Below are positions 46,125 through 52,995 of a stretch of DNA of 52,995 nucleotides, in pieces. The stretch is from Malikia sp. (GTDB lineage Bacteria; Pseudomonadota; Gammaproteobacteria; Burkholderiales; Burkholderiaceae_C), in the NCBI RefSeq assembly GCF_028687635.1, contig NZ_JAQTZS010000018.1, positions 1 through 52,995 of the forward strand, in the 5' to 3' direction. Position numbers and translations under genes: made by a program. Each line of letters opens with the position of its first letter. Position 1 is the first letter of the stretch. A model generated the notes under the pieces. It searched no databases, had not been told where the DNA came from, and was given only the letters and a program-made list of their open reading frames with translations.

Positions 46125-46472
46125 TTACTGCTGGGCGTAGGCGGCCAGCTTGGCCATGAAGGCTTCCTTGCTCATGCCGGTCTGCTGGGCGCCGATGTCC
46201 TGCATGTCCAGGCCGAAGATGCCGGCGAACTTGGCCAGGTAATAGGCATTGCCGCCGGCGGCGATCAGCTCGAGCACCTGCTTGGAGCGGATCGCCGCCT
46301 TCTGCTGCTCGTTGAGGCCGAACTGGCTCATGTAGGCCTCGGGGTCGGCGACGAAGGCGTCGCGGTTGGCCTTCTCGTTGAACGAGAAGCACATCTTGTT
46401 GAGGGCATAGCCCTTCATGGCCTCGACGCCGTCGAAAGGCGTGGTGCCGGGAATGGTGATCTTGTTGTTCAC
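46125..46472 (-). CDS. ligA: LigA-type extradiol dioxygenase, alpha subunit
   Basis: Small all-helical subunit of 115 residues from the preferred GTG, which has AGAGGAGA upstream at good distance; an ATG at 46523 is in frame but lies inside the regulatory spacer. IPGTTPFDGVEAMKGYALNKMCFSFN and FGLNEQQKAAIRSKQVLELIAAGGNAYYLAKFAGIFGLDMQDIGA match LigA, which covers the active site of LigB. Found in the expected order, ligA before ligB, and divergent from a LysR gene. Confidence 0.88.
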   Translation of the reverse strand: MNNKITIPGTTPFDGVEAMKGYALNKMCFSFNEKANRDAFVADPEAYMSQFGLNEQQKAAIRSKQVLELIAAGGNAYYLAKFAGIFGLDMQDIGAQQTGMSKEAFMAKLAAYAQQ

Positions 46473-46516
46473 AGCCGTCTCCTCTGGGGGTGGATCCATC
46501 ACGGGAATGGCGCGAG

Positions 46517-46534
46517 TGTGCACAGGCTGTCACA
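46517..46534. promoter_or_regulatory. Candidate LysR binding site in the ligA spacer
   Basis: TGTG-c-ACAG-g-CTGTCACA is an inverted repeat with 8-base arms interrupted by one extra base. It sits in the 93-base divergent spacer between ligA and the LysR gene, about 45 bases from the ligA start, the usual place for a LysR recognition site. AT-rich sequence towards the LysR gene (TAAAATAAAC, CTAATAC) may hold the promoters. Confidence 0.5.
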
Positions 46535-46565
46535 TAAAATAAACAGATTGATTCTAATACTTCCC

Positions 46566-47480
46566 ATGAAAAAATTCGATTGGTCCGATCTCGATGTCCG
46601 GCTGCTGCAGCTGCTGGTCGCGGTGGTGGATCGCGGCAGCATCACCGGCGCGGCACAGCAGCTGGAGGTGACGCAGTCGGCGGTCAGCCACCAGCTCGAC
46701 AAGCTGCGCGCCATCACCCAGGACCCGCTGTTCGTCAAGTCGGGCCGTGGCATCGTCGCGACCGCCCAGGCCGAGGCGCTGGCCGCGCGGGCGCGCGAGC
46801 TGCTGCGCCAGATCGAGCGCTTCGCCCGTGGCCACGAGTTCGACCCGGCGCGCTGGCAGACCCGCATCACGATCGCGGCCAACGACTTCCAGCGCGACTT
46901 GCTGCTGCCGGGACTGATGCACAGGCTGCGCGCCCAGGCGCCGGGCGTGACGCTGCGCGTGATCCCGTCCGGCGTGCCCCGGCTGGAGCTGCTGCGCAGC
47001 GACGACTGCCAGCTCATCATCAGCCCGCGACCGCCCGAGGGGGGCGACATCCTGCAAAAACGCCTGTTCGAGGACCGCTACCGGGTGTTCTACGACCCCC
47101 GGGCACGCCAGGCGCCGCTCGACCTGGCCGACTACCTCGCGAGCGAGCATGCGTCGGTGCTCTACGAGCCAAACCGCTCGCTCGACCTCGACGAGCTGCT
47201 GCTGCGCCAGGGGCTGCCACGGCGCTTCGGCGTGCTGCTGCCCGGCTTCAGCGCCCTGCCCGCCTTCATCCGGGGCACGCCGCTGCTGGCCACCCTGCCC
47301 GGCCTGCTGGCCCGGCAGACGCTGGCCGGGCTGGCCCATGCCGAGCCGCCGCTGCCCTGTCCGACGCTGCCGATGTACCTGATCTGGCACGCGCGCTACC
47401 AGCAGGACCCGGCCCACCGCTGGCTGCGCGAGCAGATCGAGGCGGGCGTGGCGCCGGCGCTGGCGGACCGGCGCGGCTGA
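46566..47480 (+). CDS. LysR-family transcriptional regulator
   Basis: Regulator of 304 residues. The N-terminal winged helix reads LDVRLLQLLVAVVDRGSITGAAQQLEVTQSAVSHQLDKLRAITQDPLFVKSGRGIVAT, a textbook LysR domain. The remainder is the two-lobed effector-binding domain, with LEPNRSLDLDELLLRQGLPRRF-like and VRFPGFSALPAFIRG-like segments similar to the NodD/NahR-type regulators of aromatic pathways. It faces ligAB and probably activates it in response to an aromatic acid. The first Met with homology was used. Confidence 0.9.
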   Translation: MKKFDWSDLDVRLLQLLVAVVDRGSITGAAQQLEVTQSAVSHQLDKLRAITQDPLFVKSGRGIVATAQAEALAARARELLRQIERFARGHEFDPARWQTRITIAANDFQRDLLLPGLMHRLRAQAPGVTLRVIPSGVPRLELLRSDDCQLIISPRPPEGGDILQKRLFEDRYRVFYDPRARQAPLDLADYLASEHASVLYEPNRSLDLDELLLRQGLPRRFGVLLPGFSALPAFIRGTPLLATLPGLLARQTLAGLAHAEPPLPCPTLPMYLIWHARYQQDPAHRWLREQIEAGVAPALADRRG

Positions 47481-47490
47481 GGCCGCGGCG

Positions 47491-50100
47491 TCAATCGATC
47501 GGCACCGCCTCGCTCGGCGCGGGCGCGCCGTGCTGCAACAACTGGAACAGCGGCTCGACCTCCAGCAGCTGGATCAGCACGCGCCCTTCATCCGCCTGGA
47601 TCAGGCGCTCGACCAGGCGACCGGCTTCGGCTGCGCGACCCAGCGGCAGCGGCTGGATCTGGCGCTCGGAGAATTCGGGCACGCCATGGAGCTCCTCGAT
47701 CAGCAGGCCCAGGGTCTGACCGGCATGGCGCACGATGATGACCTGGCTGCCGCCGTCGACGACCGTGGCCTGGCCGTGCAGCAGCCGGCCCAGGTCGAAG
47801 ACCCAGACGAACTGGCTCGCGACGGCGTCCCCATGCGGCAACAACATGCCGATGCGACAGGGGTGGCCGCCAACCGACATCGGCGTCAGCTCGGAGGCCG
47901 GCAACGCCTGCTGGACCTGGCGGGCATCGATGGCCAGCAGGCTGCTGCCAGCCGAGAAAGTGGCGTATTCCCGCCCGCCTTCGCTAGCGGCCTCGGTGAG
48001 CGCGGCGGCCAGAGCCGGATGCAGCGCGCCGCCGCGTTCACGCACCGCGCCCAGCCGCTTGAACACCAGCGCCAGCACCTCCTCGCCATAGCCGTCGCTG
48101 ACCTTGAACTCGCGGTAGCCCTGGCCGGCCGAGCAACCCAGGATGGCGTAATGGCCATCATGGACCACGATGCGCGCGACGCTGCGGCCGGTTTTGAGCG
48201 CCAGCAGGTCGGCATCGATGTCGAGCCGGCTGCCGACCGGCCGCGACGCGTCGGTGCTCGCCAGGATACGGGCCTGGCGGTCGATGTAGAAGGCCGTGCT
48301 GTCGCTGTGCTGGCCCAGGCTGCCGTGCAGCATCGCGGCGAGCTCGCGCCGGGCATCGAACACGATGCCGATGCCACCCAGCACGCGGTCGGGCTGGCCC
48401 GGATCGCGGATGGCGGCGTGGTAGGTATAGCTCGGCACGCCACCCGACAGCAAGGAGCCCTCGAAGGGCGTCACATGGTAGGACTGCTCGCTGCGCAGCT
48501 GCAGCACGGCGCCCAGGGTCTCGGCGTCGATGCGGTGACCGACGATGCTGTCGCCCGCCAGGCCTTCCTGCTCGGGATGGCTGCTGGCCAGGATGCGCCC
48601 GTCGCGGTCATAGACGAACAGCCGGTTGTAGACCGTGTAGAGCTGGTTGATGTAGTCCAGGATCGGCTTCATGTCCGGGGCCGGCTCGCCTGGCGCAGTC
48701 GCCAGCGCCGCGCACAGCTCCGGCGTCAACGCCCACCAGCGGCAGTCGTTGGCGCGCTCGTAGAGGTTGCGGTCCAGCAGATCGACCAGCAGGTGCGCGA
48801 CCGATTCGGCATTGTTCAGATTGGACTCCAGCACGGTTTCGTACAGGTCGCGGATCGACTGCGAGAACAGCTCGTTGCTGCGCGCGCCGGTTTCGCTGAT
48901 CTGCTCCAGGATGCTCTTGAGCTTGCGGTGCCCGCCGTCCTGGCCGGCCGAGACCAGCTGACCGTTCCAGACCACGCGCCGGATGGTATCGGTGGCGGTC
49001 ATGATCTCGTACAGCGGCGGACTGAACGAACTGGCGTGGGACAGCAGGCCGCTGGCCAGCGCCGGCTCCAGGCTGTCGAGCGGCTGGCGGGTATTGGACG
49101 AAAAGGCCAGATCGACCGGAATCATGACCTGACCCTGCCAGCCCGCCGGGCCTTGGTAGCCCTGGTAGCCCTCGGCGGCAAAGGTGCGCACCAGGTATTC
49201 ACGGCCCGCATGGACCCGCAGCCGCGGCTGGCCGCAGCGGTTGACCGGTACCCGGACACCGAGCGCGATCCAGCCCGGATCGGCGCTGGCGATGACCCGG
49301 TCCTCGGCGTCCAGCAGCAGCATGTTGGCCCGCCCTTCCGGGTCGCGGTGCGCACGGAAGATGCCCGCCATCTCGGCCGCGAAATCGAAGCTCAGGCACA
49401 GCAGGCCGATGACGGCGCCGCTGTCCGGATGCAGGATGCGGCGCGAATAGATCAGCGCCTGGGCCTGGCCGGGCCGCAGGTCGGTGGCGCGGAAGGTCTC
49501 GACGAAGCCGTCGCTGGCCAGCGTCTGCGCCAGCAGGGCATCCTGGCTGCGCTGGAGCGGCCGGTTGTCATCGAGATGCGCCAGCACCTGGCCCTGGGTG
49601 TCGAGCAGCAGGATGTCGTCATAGACCGAGTACAGGCTGCGGTAGGCGCGCAGGCGCGCGCGCACCCGCTCCAGCTCGCCGCGCTGGCCGGCGACGAAGG
49701 CGCACAGCTCGCGGTCGCGGGCCAGGAAGCCGACGTCGGCCGTGCGCTCGTACAGGTTGCGCACCACGATGTCGATCACGTACTGGGCCTGGGTGCCGAT
49801 CGCGTCGAGCACGTTGGCCACCTTCTCGCCCACCAGGCTGGCGACCAGCTCCCGCTCCAGCCGCTTGAAGCCGGCGCGCGTGGCGGCCATGGTCGGCAGG
49901 ATGCTCCTGGCCTCGACCGGGCAGTTCATCTTGGCCGACGACTCGATCATGCGCCACATCAGGTGGAGCTCGTGCAGCGACTGCTCGCAGCGAACCACGT
50001 CCCGCATGTACGGCAGGAAGGTGTCGATCGGGAGGGTCGTGGCGTCTCGGGTCATGGCATCTCGCGGCAAAGACCTTGACCCAAGCAAGTGACGTGCCAT
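47491..50100 (-). CDS. Double-sensor (Cache-like) protein with C-terminal CheW domain
   Basis: Protein of 869 residues. Residues about 710-856 are a CheW-like domain (YATFSAGSSLLAIDARQVQQALP, IIVRHAGQTLGLLIEELHGV). The rest contains two similar sensor units, recognisable by the repeats RNLYERTADVGFLA ... YSVYDDILLLDTQGQVLA (114-175) and RNLYERANDCRWWAL ... YTVYNRLFVYDRDGRILA (444-505), each followed by Cache/PAS-like strands ending in IGLLCLSFDF and LGGIGIVFD. I see no signal peptide and no membrane helix, so it should be cytoplasmic or peripheral. It may couple small-molecule sensing to a CheA-type kinase. AAGGGGG precedes the ATG used; an internal ATG at 50055 is possible. No other chemotaxis genes are near. 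Confidence 0.82.
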   Translation of the reverse strand: MARHLLGSRSLPRDAMTRDATTLPIDTFLPYMRDVVRCEQSLHELHLMWRMIESSAKMNCPVEARSILPTMAATRAGFKRLERELVASLVGEKVANVLDAIGTQAQYVIDIVVRNLYERTADVGFLARDRELCAFVAGQRGELERVRARLRAYRSLYSVYDDILLLDTQGQVLAHLDDNRPLQRSQDALLAQTLASDGFVETFRATDLRPGQAQALIYSRRILHPDSGAVIGLLCLSFDFAAEMAGIFRAHRDPEGRANMLLLDAEDRVIASADPGWIALGVRVPVNRCGQPRLRVHAGREYLVRTFAAEGYQGYQGPAGWQGQVMIPVDLAFSSNTRQPLDSLEPALASGLLSHASSFSPPLYEIMTATDTIRRVVWNGQLVSAGQDGGHRKLKSILEQISETGARSNELFSQSIRDLYETVLESNLNNAESVAHLLVDLLDRNLYERANDCRWWALTPELCAALATAPGEPAPDMKPILDYINQLYTVYNRLFVYDRDGRILASSHPEQEGLAGDSIVGHRIDAETLGAVLQLRSEQSYHVTPFEGSLLSGGVPSYTYHAAIRDPGQPDRVLGGIGIVFDARRELAAMLHGSLGQHSDSTAFYIDRQARILASTDASRPVGSRLDIDADLLALKTGRSVARIVVHDGHYAILGCSAGQGYREFKVSDGYGEEVLALVFKRLGAVRERGGALHPALAAALTEAASEGGREYATFSAGSSLLAIDARQVQQALPASELTPMSVGGHPCRIGMLLPHGDAVASQFVWVFDLGRLLHGQATVVDGGSQVIIVRHAGQTLGLLIEELHGVPEFSERQIQPLPLGRAAEAGRLVERLIQADEGRVLIQLLEVEPLFQLLQHGAPAPSEAVPID

Positions 50101-50182
50101 CGCTGGCCCCCTTCATGAGGCCGGCAAACGCACTAAATTGGTGCATACGCAGCCGCATGACCTTGCACTCTTGTGGTGCCCA

Positions 50183-51169
50183 TCATGCTGCCGATGCACC
50201 AGAAACGACTGCGCCCAACCCGCCCAGCTGGGCCTGGCGCCAACGGTGCGGGTTCATGCCCATGCGGCGCTTGAAGAAGCGCGAGAAATACGCCGGATCG
50301 GCAAAGCCCAGCTCCTCGGCCACGCCCGCCACCGGCGCCGCGATATAGACCAGCCGGCGGCAGGCCTCGCGCGTCAGGCGCTCATGCACCAGTTCGAGCG
50401 CCGAACGCCCGCTTTCGGCGCGCGCCAGCCGGTTCAGGCGCGGCGTGCTCAGCCCCAGGCGCGAGGCGTACTGCTCAAGCGACCAGTGCTCCAGGAAACG
50501 CTCCTCGACCAGCAGCAGGAAGCGGGTGAACAGCGCCTGGTGCCGGTGCGCCGCCGCGCCGCCGGCCTGGCGCTGGCGCTTGCAGGCCTGCGCCAGCCGC
50601 CAGACCAGCGAGCGCGCCAACCAGACCGGCACCGGCGAGTCGGCATTGCCCGGCAGCATGAACTCGGCGGCCAGCTCGCGCAGCAAGGCATCGAGCCGCT
50701 GCTGCGGCGCCTCGCCAGCATCGAAGCGGATGACGGCCGGCCCGGCAAACAGCAGCCGGAAGGCCTCGCCCACCGCCTGGAACTCGCCCTCGACCAGGAA
50801 GCGCGCGCTCAGCGTCAGCACCAGGCCGTCGGTGCCGGGCTCGAAGCGGAAACCATGCACCACGCCGGGCGGCACCACGATCGCCGCCGGCCCGGCCACC
50901 GACTCGCGCGCCTCGTCGAGCAGCACCGAAACCTGGCCCTTGCGCACCCACAGGACCTGGTACAGGCCCTGGTGCAGGTGGGCGTCGATCTCCCAGTGGT
51001 AGAGGCTGCTGCGCGACCAGACCTCCTCGATGTGCAGCATCTCCTGGCCCGGACTGGCCACCTCGCCGTAGAGCGCGAAGCGCGGAATGCCCGCATCGCC
51101 CACGGGTCGGCGGGACGAGACGACACGGGTCTTCGCTGCGCCGCTGGCAGTCTGGTCGTGATTTTTCAT
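50183..51169 (-). CDS. AraC-family regulator, PobR-like
   Basis: Regulator of 328 residues with an N-terminal cupin sensor and a C-terminal double helix-turn-helix. Sensor motifs: LHIEEVWSRSSLYHWEIDAHLHQGLYQVLWVRKGQVSVLL and VVPPGVVHGFRFEPGTDG, as in PobR activators of 4-hydroxybenzoate metabolism. DNA-binding part: SLEQYASRLGLSTPRLNRLARAESGRSALELVHERLTREACR and VAEELGFADPAYFSRFFKRRMGMNPHRWR. It is divergent from the P450 operon and very likely activates it with an aromatic or related carboxylic acid as inducer. Start at MKNHDQTASG, where homology begins. Confidence 0.88.
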   Translation of the reverse strand: MKNHDQTASGAAKTRVVSSRRPVGDAGIPRFALYGEVASPGQEMLHIEEVWSRSSLYHWEIDAHLHQGLYQVLWVRKGQVSVLLDEARESVAGPAAIVVPPGVVHGFRFEPGTDGLVLTLSARFLVEGEFQAVGEAFRLLFAGPAVIRFDAGEAPQQRLDALLRELAAEFMLPGNADSPVPVWLARSLVWRLAQACKRQRQAGGAAAHRHQALFTRFLLLVEERFLEHWSLEQYASRLGLSTPRLNRLARAESGRSALELVHERLTREACRRLVYIAAPVAGVAEELGFADPAYFSRFFKRRMGMNPHRWRQAQLGGLGAVVSGASAA

Positions 51170-51275
51170 GGTGGTCACATATGAACGAAAAGTGCAATTT
51201 TCAGCGCGTGATTTTGCATCGCGATTCGAGCGGGCTGGCCTTAAAGTCACATCCATCCCAGTTTGAGGAGACAAG
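51170..51275. promoter_or_regulatory. Divergent spacer between AraC regulator and P450 operon
   Basis: A 106-base region. TGCAA (51193-51197) and TTGCA (51214-51218) are inverted half-sites about two helical turns apart, centre to centre 21 bases, within AT-rich sequence; TTTTGCATCGCGATT repeats part of the pattern. This spacing suits a dimeric AraC-type activator. GAGGAGA provides the ribosome site of the P450 gene. Confidence 0.45.
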
Positions 51276-52457
51276 ATGACCGATTTCCATTTCGATCCCT
51301 ATTCACCCGCGGTCGACGCCGACCCGTTCCCGTACTACCAGCGCCTGCGCGACGAATTCCCCTGCTTCTGGAGCGAGGAAGCGCAGATGTGGATCCTGTC
51401 GCGCTACCAGGACATCGTCAGCGCCGGCATGGACTGGCAGACCTACTCGTCGGCCAGCGGCAACCTGATGACCGAGCTGCCGGGCCGCGCCGGCTCGACC
51501 CTGGGCAGCTCGGACCCACCAAAGCATGACCGCCTGCGCGGCCTGATCCAGCACGCCTTCATGAAGCGCAACCTGCTGGCGCTCGAGGAGCCGATCCGCG
51601 CCGTGGCCAAGGAAGTGTTCGGTCAGCTCAAGGGCGAGAAGGAATTCGACTTCAAGGATGTCTCGGCCCAGTTCACCGTCAAGGTGCTGATGGCGGCACT
51701 CGGCCTGCCGATGGGCGACGAGGCCATCGTGGACGAGAAGATCGTGCGCGAGAACGCGGTGCTGATGGTGCAGTCCGACGCCCGCACCCGTGCCAAGGGC
51801 CCCGAGCATATCGCCGCCTTCAACTGGGTGAAGGACTACGCGGCCAAGGTGATCGCGATGCGCCGCGCCGAGCCGCGCAACGACCTGATCAGCAACTTCG
51901 CGCTGGCCGAGATCGACGGCGACCGCCTCGACGACAACGAGGTGCTGCTGACCACCACCACGCTGATCATGGCCGGCGTCGAGTCGCTCGGCGGCTTCAT
52001 GATGATGTTCGCCTACAACCTGGCGACCTATGACGAGGCGCGCCAGGCCGTGGTCGCCGACCCGGCGCTGCTGCCCGACGCGATCGAGGAGTCGCTGCGC
52101 TTCAACACCTCGGCCCAGCGCTTCCGCCGCCGCCTGATGAAGGATGTCGAACTGCACGGCCAGACCATGAAGGAAGGCGACTTCGTCTGCCTGGCCTACG
52201 GTTCCGGCAACCGCGACGAGCGCCAGTACCCGAACCCCGAGCGCTACGACATCACGCGCAAGCCGCGCGGCCACCTGGGCTTCGGTGGCGGCGTGCACGC
52301 CTGCCTGGGCACCGCGATCGCCCGCCTGGCGGTCAAGATCGCCTTCGAGGAATTCCACCTGGTGGTGCCGCAATACCGCCGCGTGGCCGACCAGCTGCCC
52401 TGGATGCCGTCCTCGACCTTCCGCAGCCCGTTGGTGCTGCAACTGACCACCGCCTGA
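51276..52457 (+). CDS. Cytochrome P450 monooxygenase
   Basis: Soluble bacterial P450 of 393 residues. The heme-binding loop is FGGGVHACLG with the ligand Cys343; the ExxR motif is EESLR (272-275). In the I helix the oxygen-activation segment reads MAGVESLGG: the acid-alcohol pair is Glu236-Ser237 where most P450s have Asp/Glu-Thr. The C-terminal half (YDITRKPRGHLGFGGG) resembles CYP199-like and related P450s that act on benzoate-type acids, but the N-terminal half is not close to CYP199A2 as I recall it. It heads an operon with its own [2Fe-2S] ferredoxin and reductase, a complete class I electron chain. Substrate likely a small aromatic or alicyclic carboxylic acid, given the PobR-like regulator. 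Confidence 0.93.
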   Translation: MTDFHFDPYSPAVDADPFPYYQRLRDEFPCFWSEEAQMWILSRYQDIVSAGMDWQTYSSASGNLMTELPGRAGSTLGSSDPPKHDRLRGLIQHAFMKRNLLALEEPIRAVAKEVFGQLKGEKEFDFKDVSAQFTVKVLMAALGLPMGDEAIVDEKIVRENAVLMVQSDARTRAKGPEHIAAFNWVKDYAAKVIAMRRAEPRNDLISNFALAEIDGDRLDDNEVLLTTTTLIMAGVESLGGFMMMFAYNLATYDEARQAVVADPALLPDAIEESLRFNTSAQRFRRRLMKDVELHGQTMKEGDFVCLAYGSGNRDERQYPNPERYDITRKPRGHLGFGGGVHACLGTAIARLAVKIAFEEFHLVVPQYRRVADQLPWMPSSTFRSPLVLQLTTA

Positions 52458-52475
52458 TCATCCTGTAATCTCGAA

Positions 52476-52508
52476 GCTGCCGCCGGTACACCGGGCGGCA
52501 GCCTTTTT
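52476..52508 (+). terminator. Intrinsic terminator-like hairpin between P450 and ferredoxin genes
   Basis: GCTGCCGCCGG and CCGGGCGGCAGC pair with a single bulged G around a TACA loop, followed by C and five T. It lies 18 bases after the P450 stop and 19 bases before the ferredoxin start, so it would terminate or attenuate transcription inside the operon. Confidence 0.8.
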
Positions 52509-52527
52509 GCATTTTTGGAGACACCCC

Positions 52528-52851
52528 ATGACCCAGATCACCTACGTCGAAGCCAACGGCCAGTCCACCACCGTCGACCTGCCGGACGGCTGGAACCTGA
52601 TGCAAGGCGCCATCGTCAACGGCGTCGAGGGCATCCTCGGCGAATGTGGCGGTTCCTGCGCCTGCGCCACCTGCCACTGCTATGTCGACGAAGCCCGCCT
52701 GGGCGACCTGCCGCCGCCCAGCGAGACCGAGCTCGACATGCTGGAAAACGTCGCCGCCGAGCGCCGCGCCAACAGCCGCCTGGCCTGCCAGCTCAAGGCC
52801 TCGCCCGCGCTCGCCGGCCTGATCCTGAGCCTGCCCGCCATCCAGGAATAA
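52528..52851 (+). CDS. [2Fe-2S] ferredoxin (putidaredoxin/adrenodoxin type)
   Basis: Ferredoxin of 107 residues that passes electrons to the P450. The cluster ligands are Cys40, Cys46, Cys49 and Cys87, in the pattern C-X5-C-X2-C-X37-C of the adrenodoxin class, with GECGGSCACATCHCYV as binding loop. Two extra cysteines (44 and 51) are interspersed. The acidic helix SETELDMLENV is the usual partner-docking surface. GGAGA precedes the ATG. Three bases separate its stop from the reductase start. Confidence 0.95.
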   Translation: MTQITYVEANGQSTTVDLPDGWNLMQGAIVNGVEGILGECGGSCACATCHCYVDEARLGDLPPPSETELDMLENVAAERRANSRLACQLKASPALAGLILSLPAIQE

Positions 52852-52854
52852 GCC

Positions 52855-52995
52855 ATGAGCGACAGCACCCAGGCTGGCATCGTGATCATCGGCGCCGGCC
52901 AGGCCGGCGTGCAGACGGCCGAATCGCTGCGTGCCGGCGGCTATGCAGGCAGCATCACGCTGCTGGGCGACGAGCCGCATGGCCCCTACCACCGC
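52855..52995 (+). CDS. Ferredoxin reductase, FAD-dependent (partial, runs off the right edge)
   Basis: The first 47 codons are present. MSDSTQAG leads into the FAD-binding motif IVIIGAGQAGVQTAESLRAGG, then SITLLGDEPHGPYHR, which is diagnostic of the putidaredoxin-reductase/rubredoxin-reductase family (normally about 400 residues). It would take electrons from NAD(P)H for the ferredoxin encoded just before it. Confidence 0.9.
   Translation, partial: MSDSTQAGIVIIGAGQAGVQTAESLRAGGYAGSITLLGDEPHGPYHR

Noticed and set aside
47530-50079. An 849-codon plus-strand frame opposite the double-sensor CheW protein.
   Set aside because: Composition is that of an antisense frame; the minus-strand product has a recognisable CheW domain and internal repeats.

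Overview
The window is about 53 kb of high-GC chromosomal DNA from a betaproteobacterium, most likely of the order Burkholderiales. The evidence is the pair of Bug/TctC-type solute receptors inside a catabolic operon, the glutathione-dependent formaldehyde operon, a PHA granule phasin with a PhaR-like operator, and the dnaG-rpoD pair. I see no transposase, tRNA, rRNA or CRISPR array; the window looks like ordinary chromosome with a strong catabolic and efflux content.

Region 1 (1-10.5 kb, minus strand). One long operon is read leftwards from about 10.4 kb and continues past the left edge. It encodes every step from cyclohexanecarboxylate to pimeloyl-CoA: AliA-like CoA ligase, AliB-like dehydrogenase, BadK-like hydratase, BadH-like alcohol dehydrogenase and BadI-like ring-opening hydrolase. 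Interspersed are two Bug-family periplasmic receptors, a second acyl-CoA synthetase and an acyl-CoA dehydrogenase cut by the window edge. The start of badK appears to carry a one-base frame problem, and a roughly 280-base non-coding, lower-GC stretch precedes it.

Region 2 (10.7-19.6 kb, plus strand). An ArsR-type repressor faces an RND efflux operon (adaptor, pump, small DUF2892 membrane protein, TolC-like channel). The frmR-frmA-frmB formaldehyde detoxification operon follows, with a C-run operator over its promoter.

Region 3 (19.6-30 kb). Single housekeeping and metabolic genes: LOG-family protein, MFS transporter, DapB-like reductase with a MarR regulator, a decayed SulP remnant, Na+/H+ antiporter homologue, FKBP isomerase, nitroreductase, deacetylase-family hydrolase, phasin (with promoter, operator and terminator visible), patatin-like lipoprotein and a ferric iron binding protein.

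Region 4 (30-34.7 kb). dnaG and rpoD, with a structured leader between them and a clear terminator after rpoD.

Region 5 (34.7-45.2 kb). Two more exporters: an HlyD/RbbA-like/permease ABC exporter and an OMF-EmrA-EmrB tripartite pump. A TetR repressor lies between them with a perfect palindromic operator in front of the pump operon. A universal stress protein follows.

Region 6 (45.2-53 kb). A lone LigA/LigB extradiol dioxygenase pair with a divergent LysR regulator; a large double-sensor CheW protein without visible membrane segments; and an AraC/PobR-like regulator divergent from a cytochrome P450-[2Fe-2S] ferredoxin-ferredoxin reductase operon that runs off the right edge. Together the window describes a soil or water bacterium equipped to use alicyclic and aromatic acids and to export toxic compounds.
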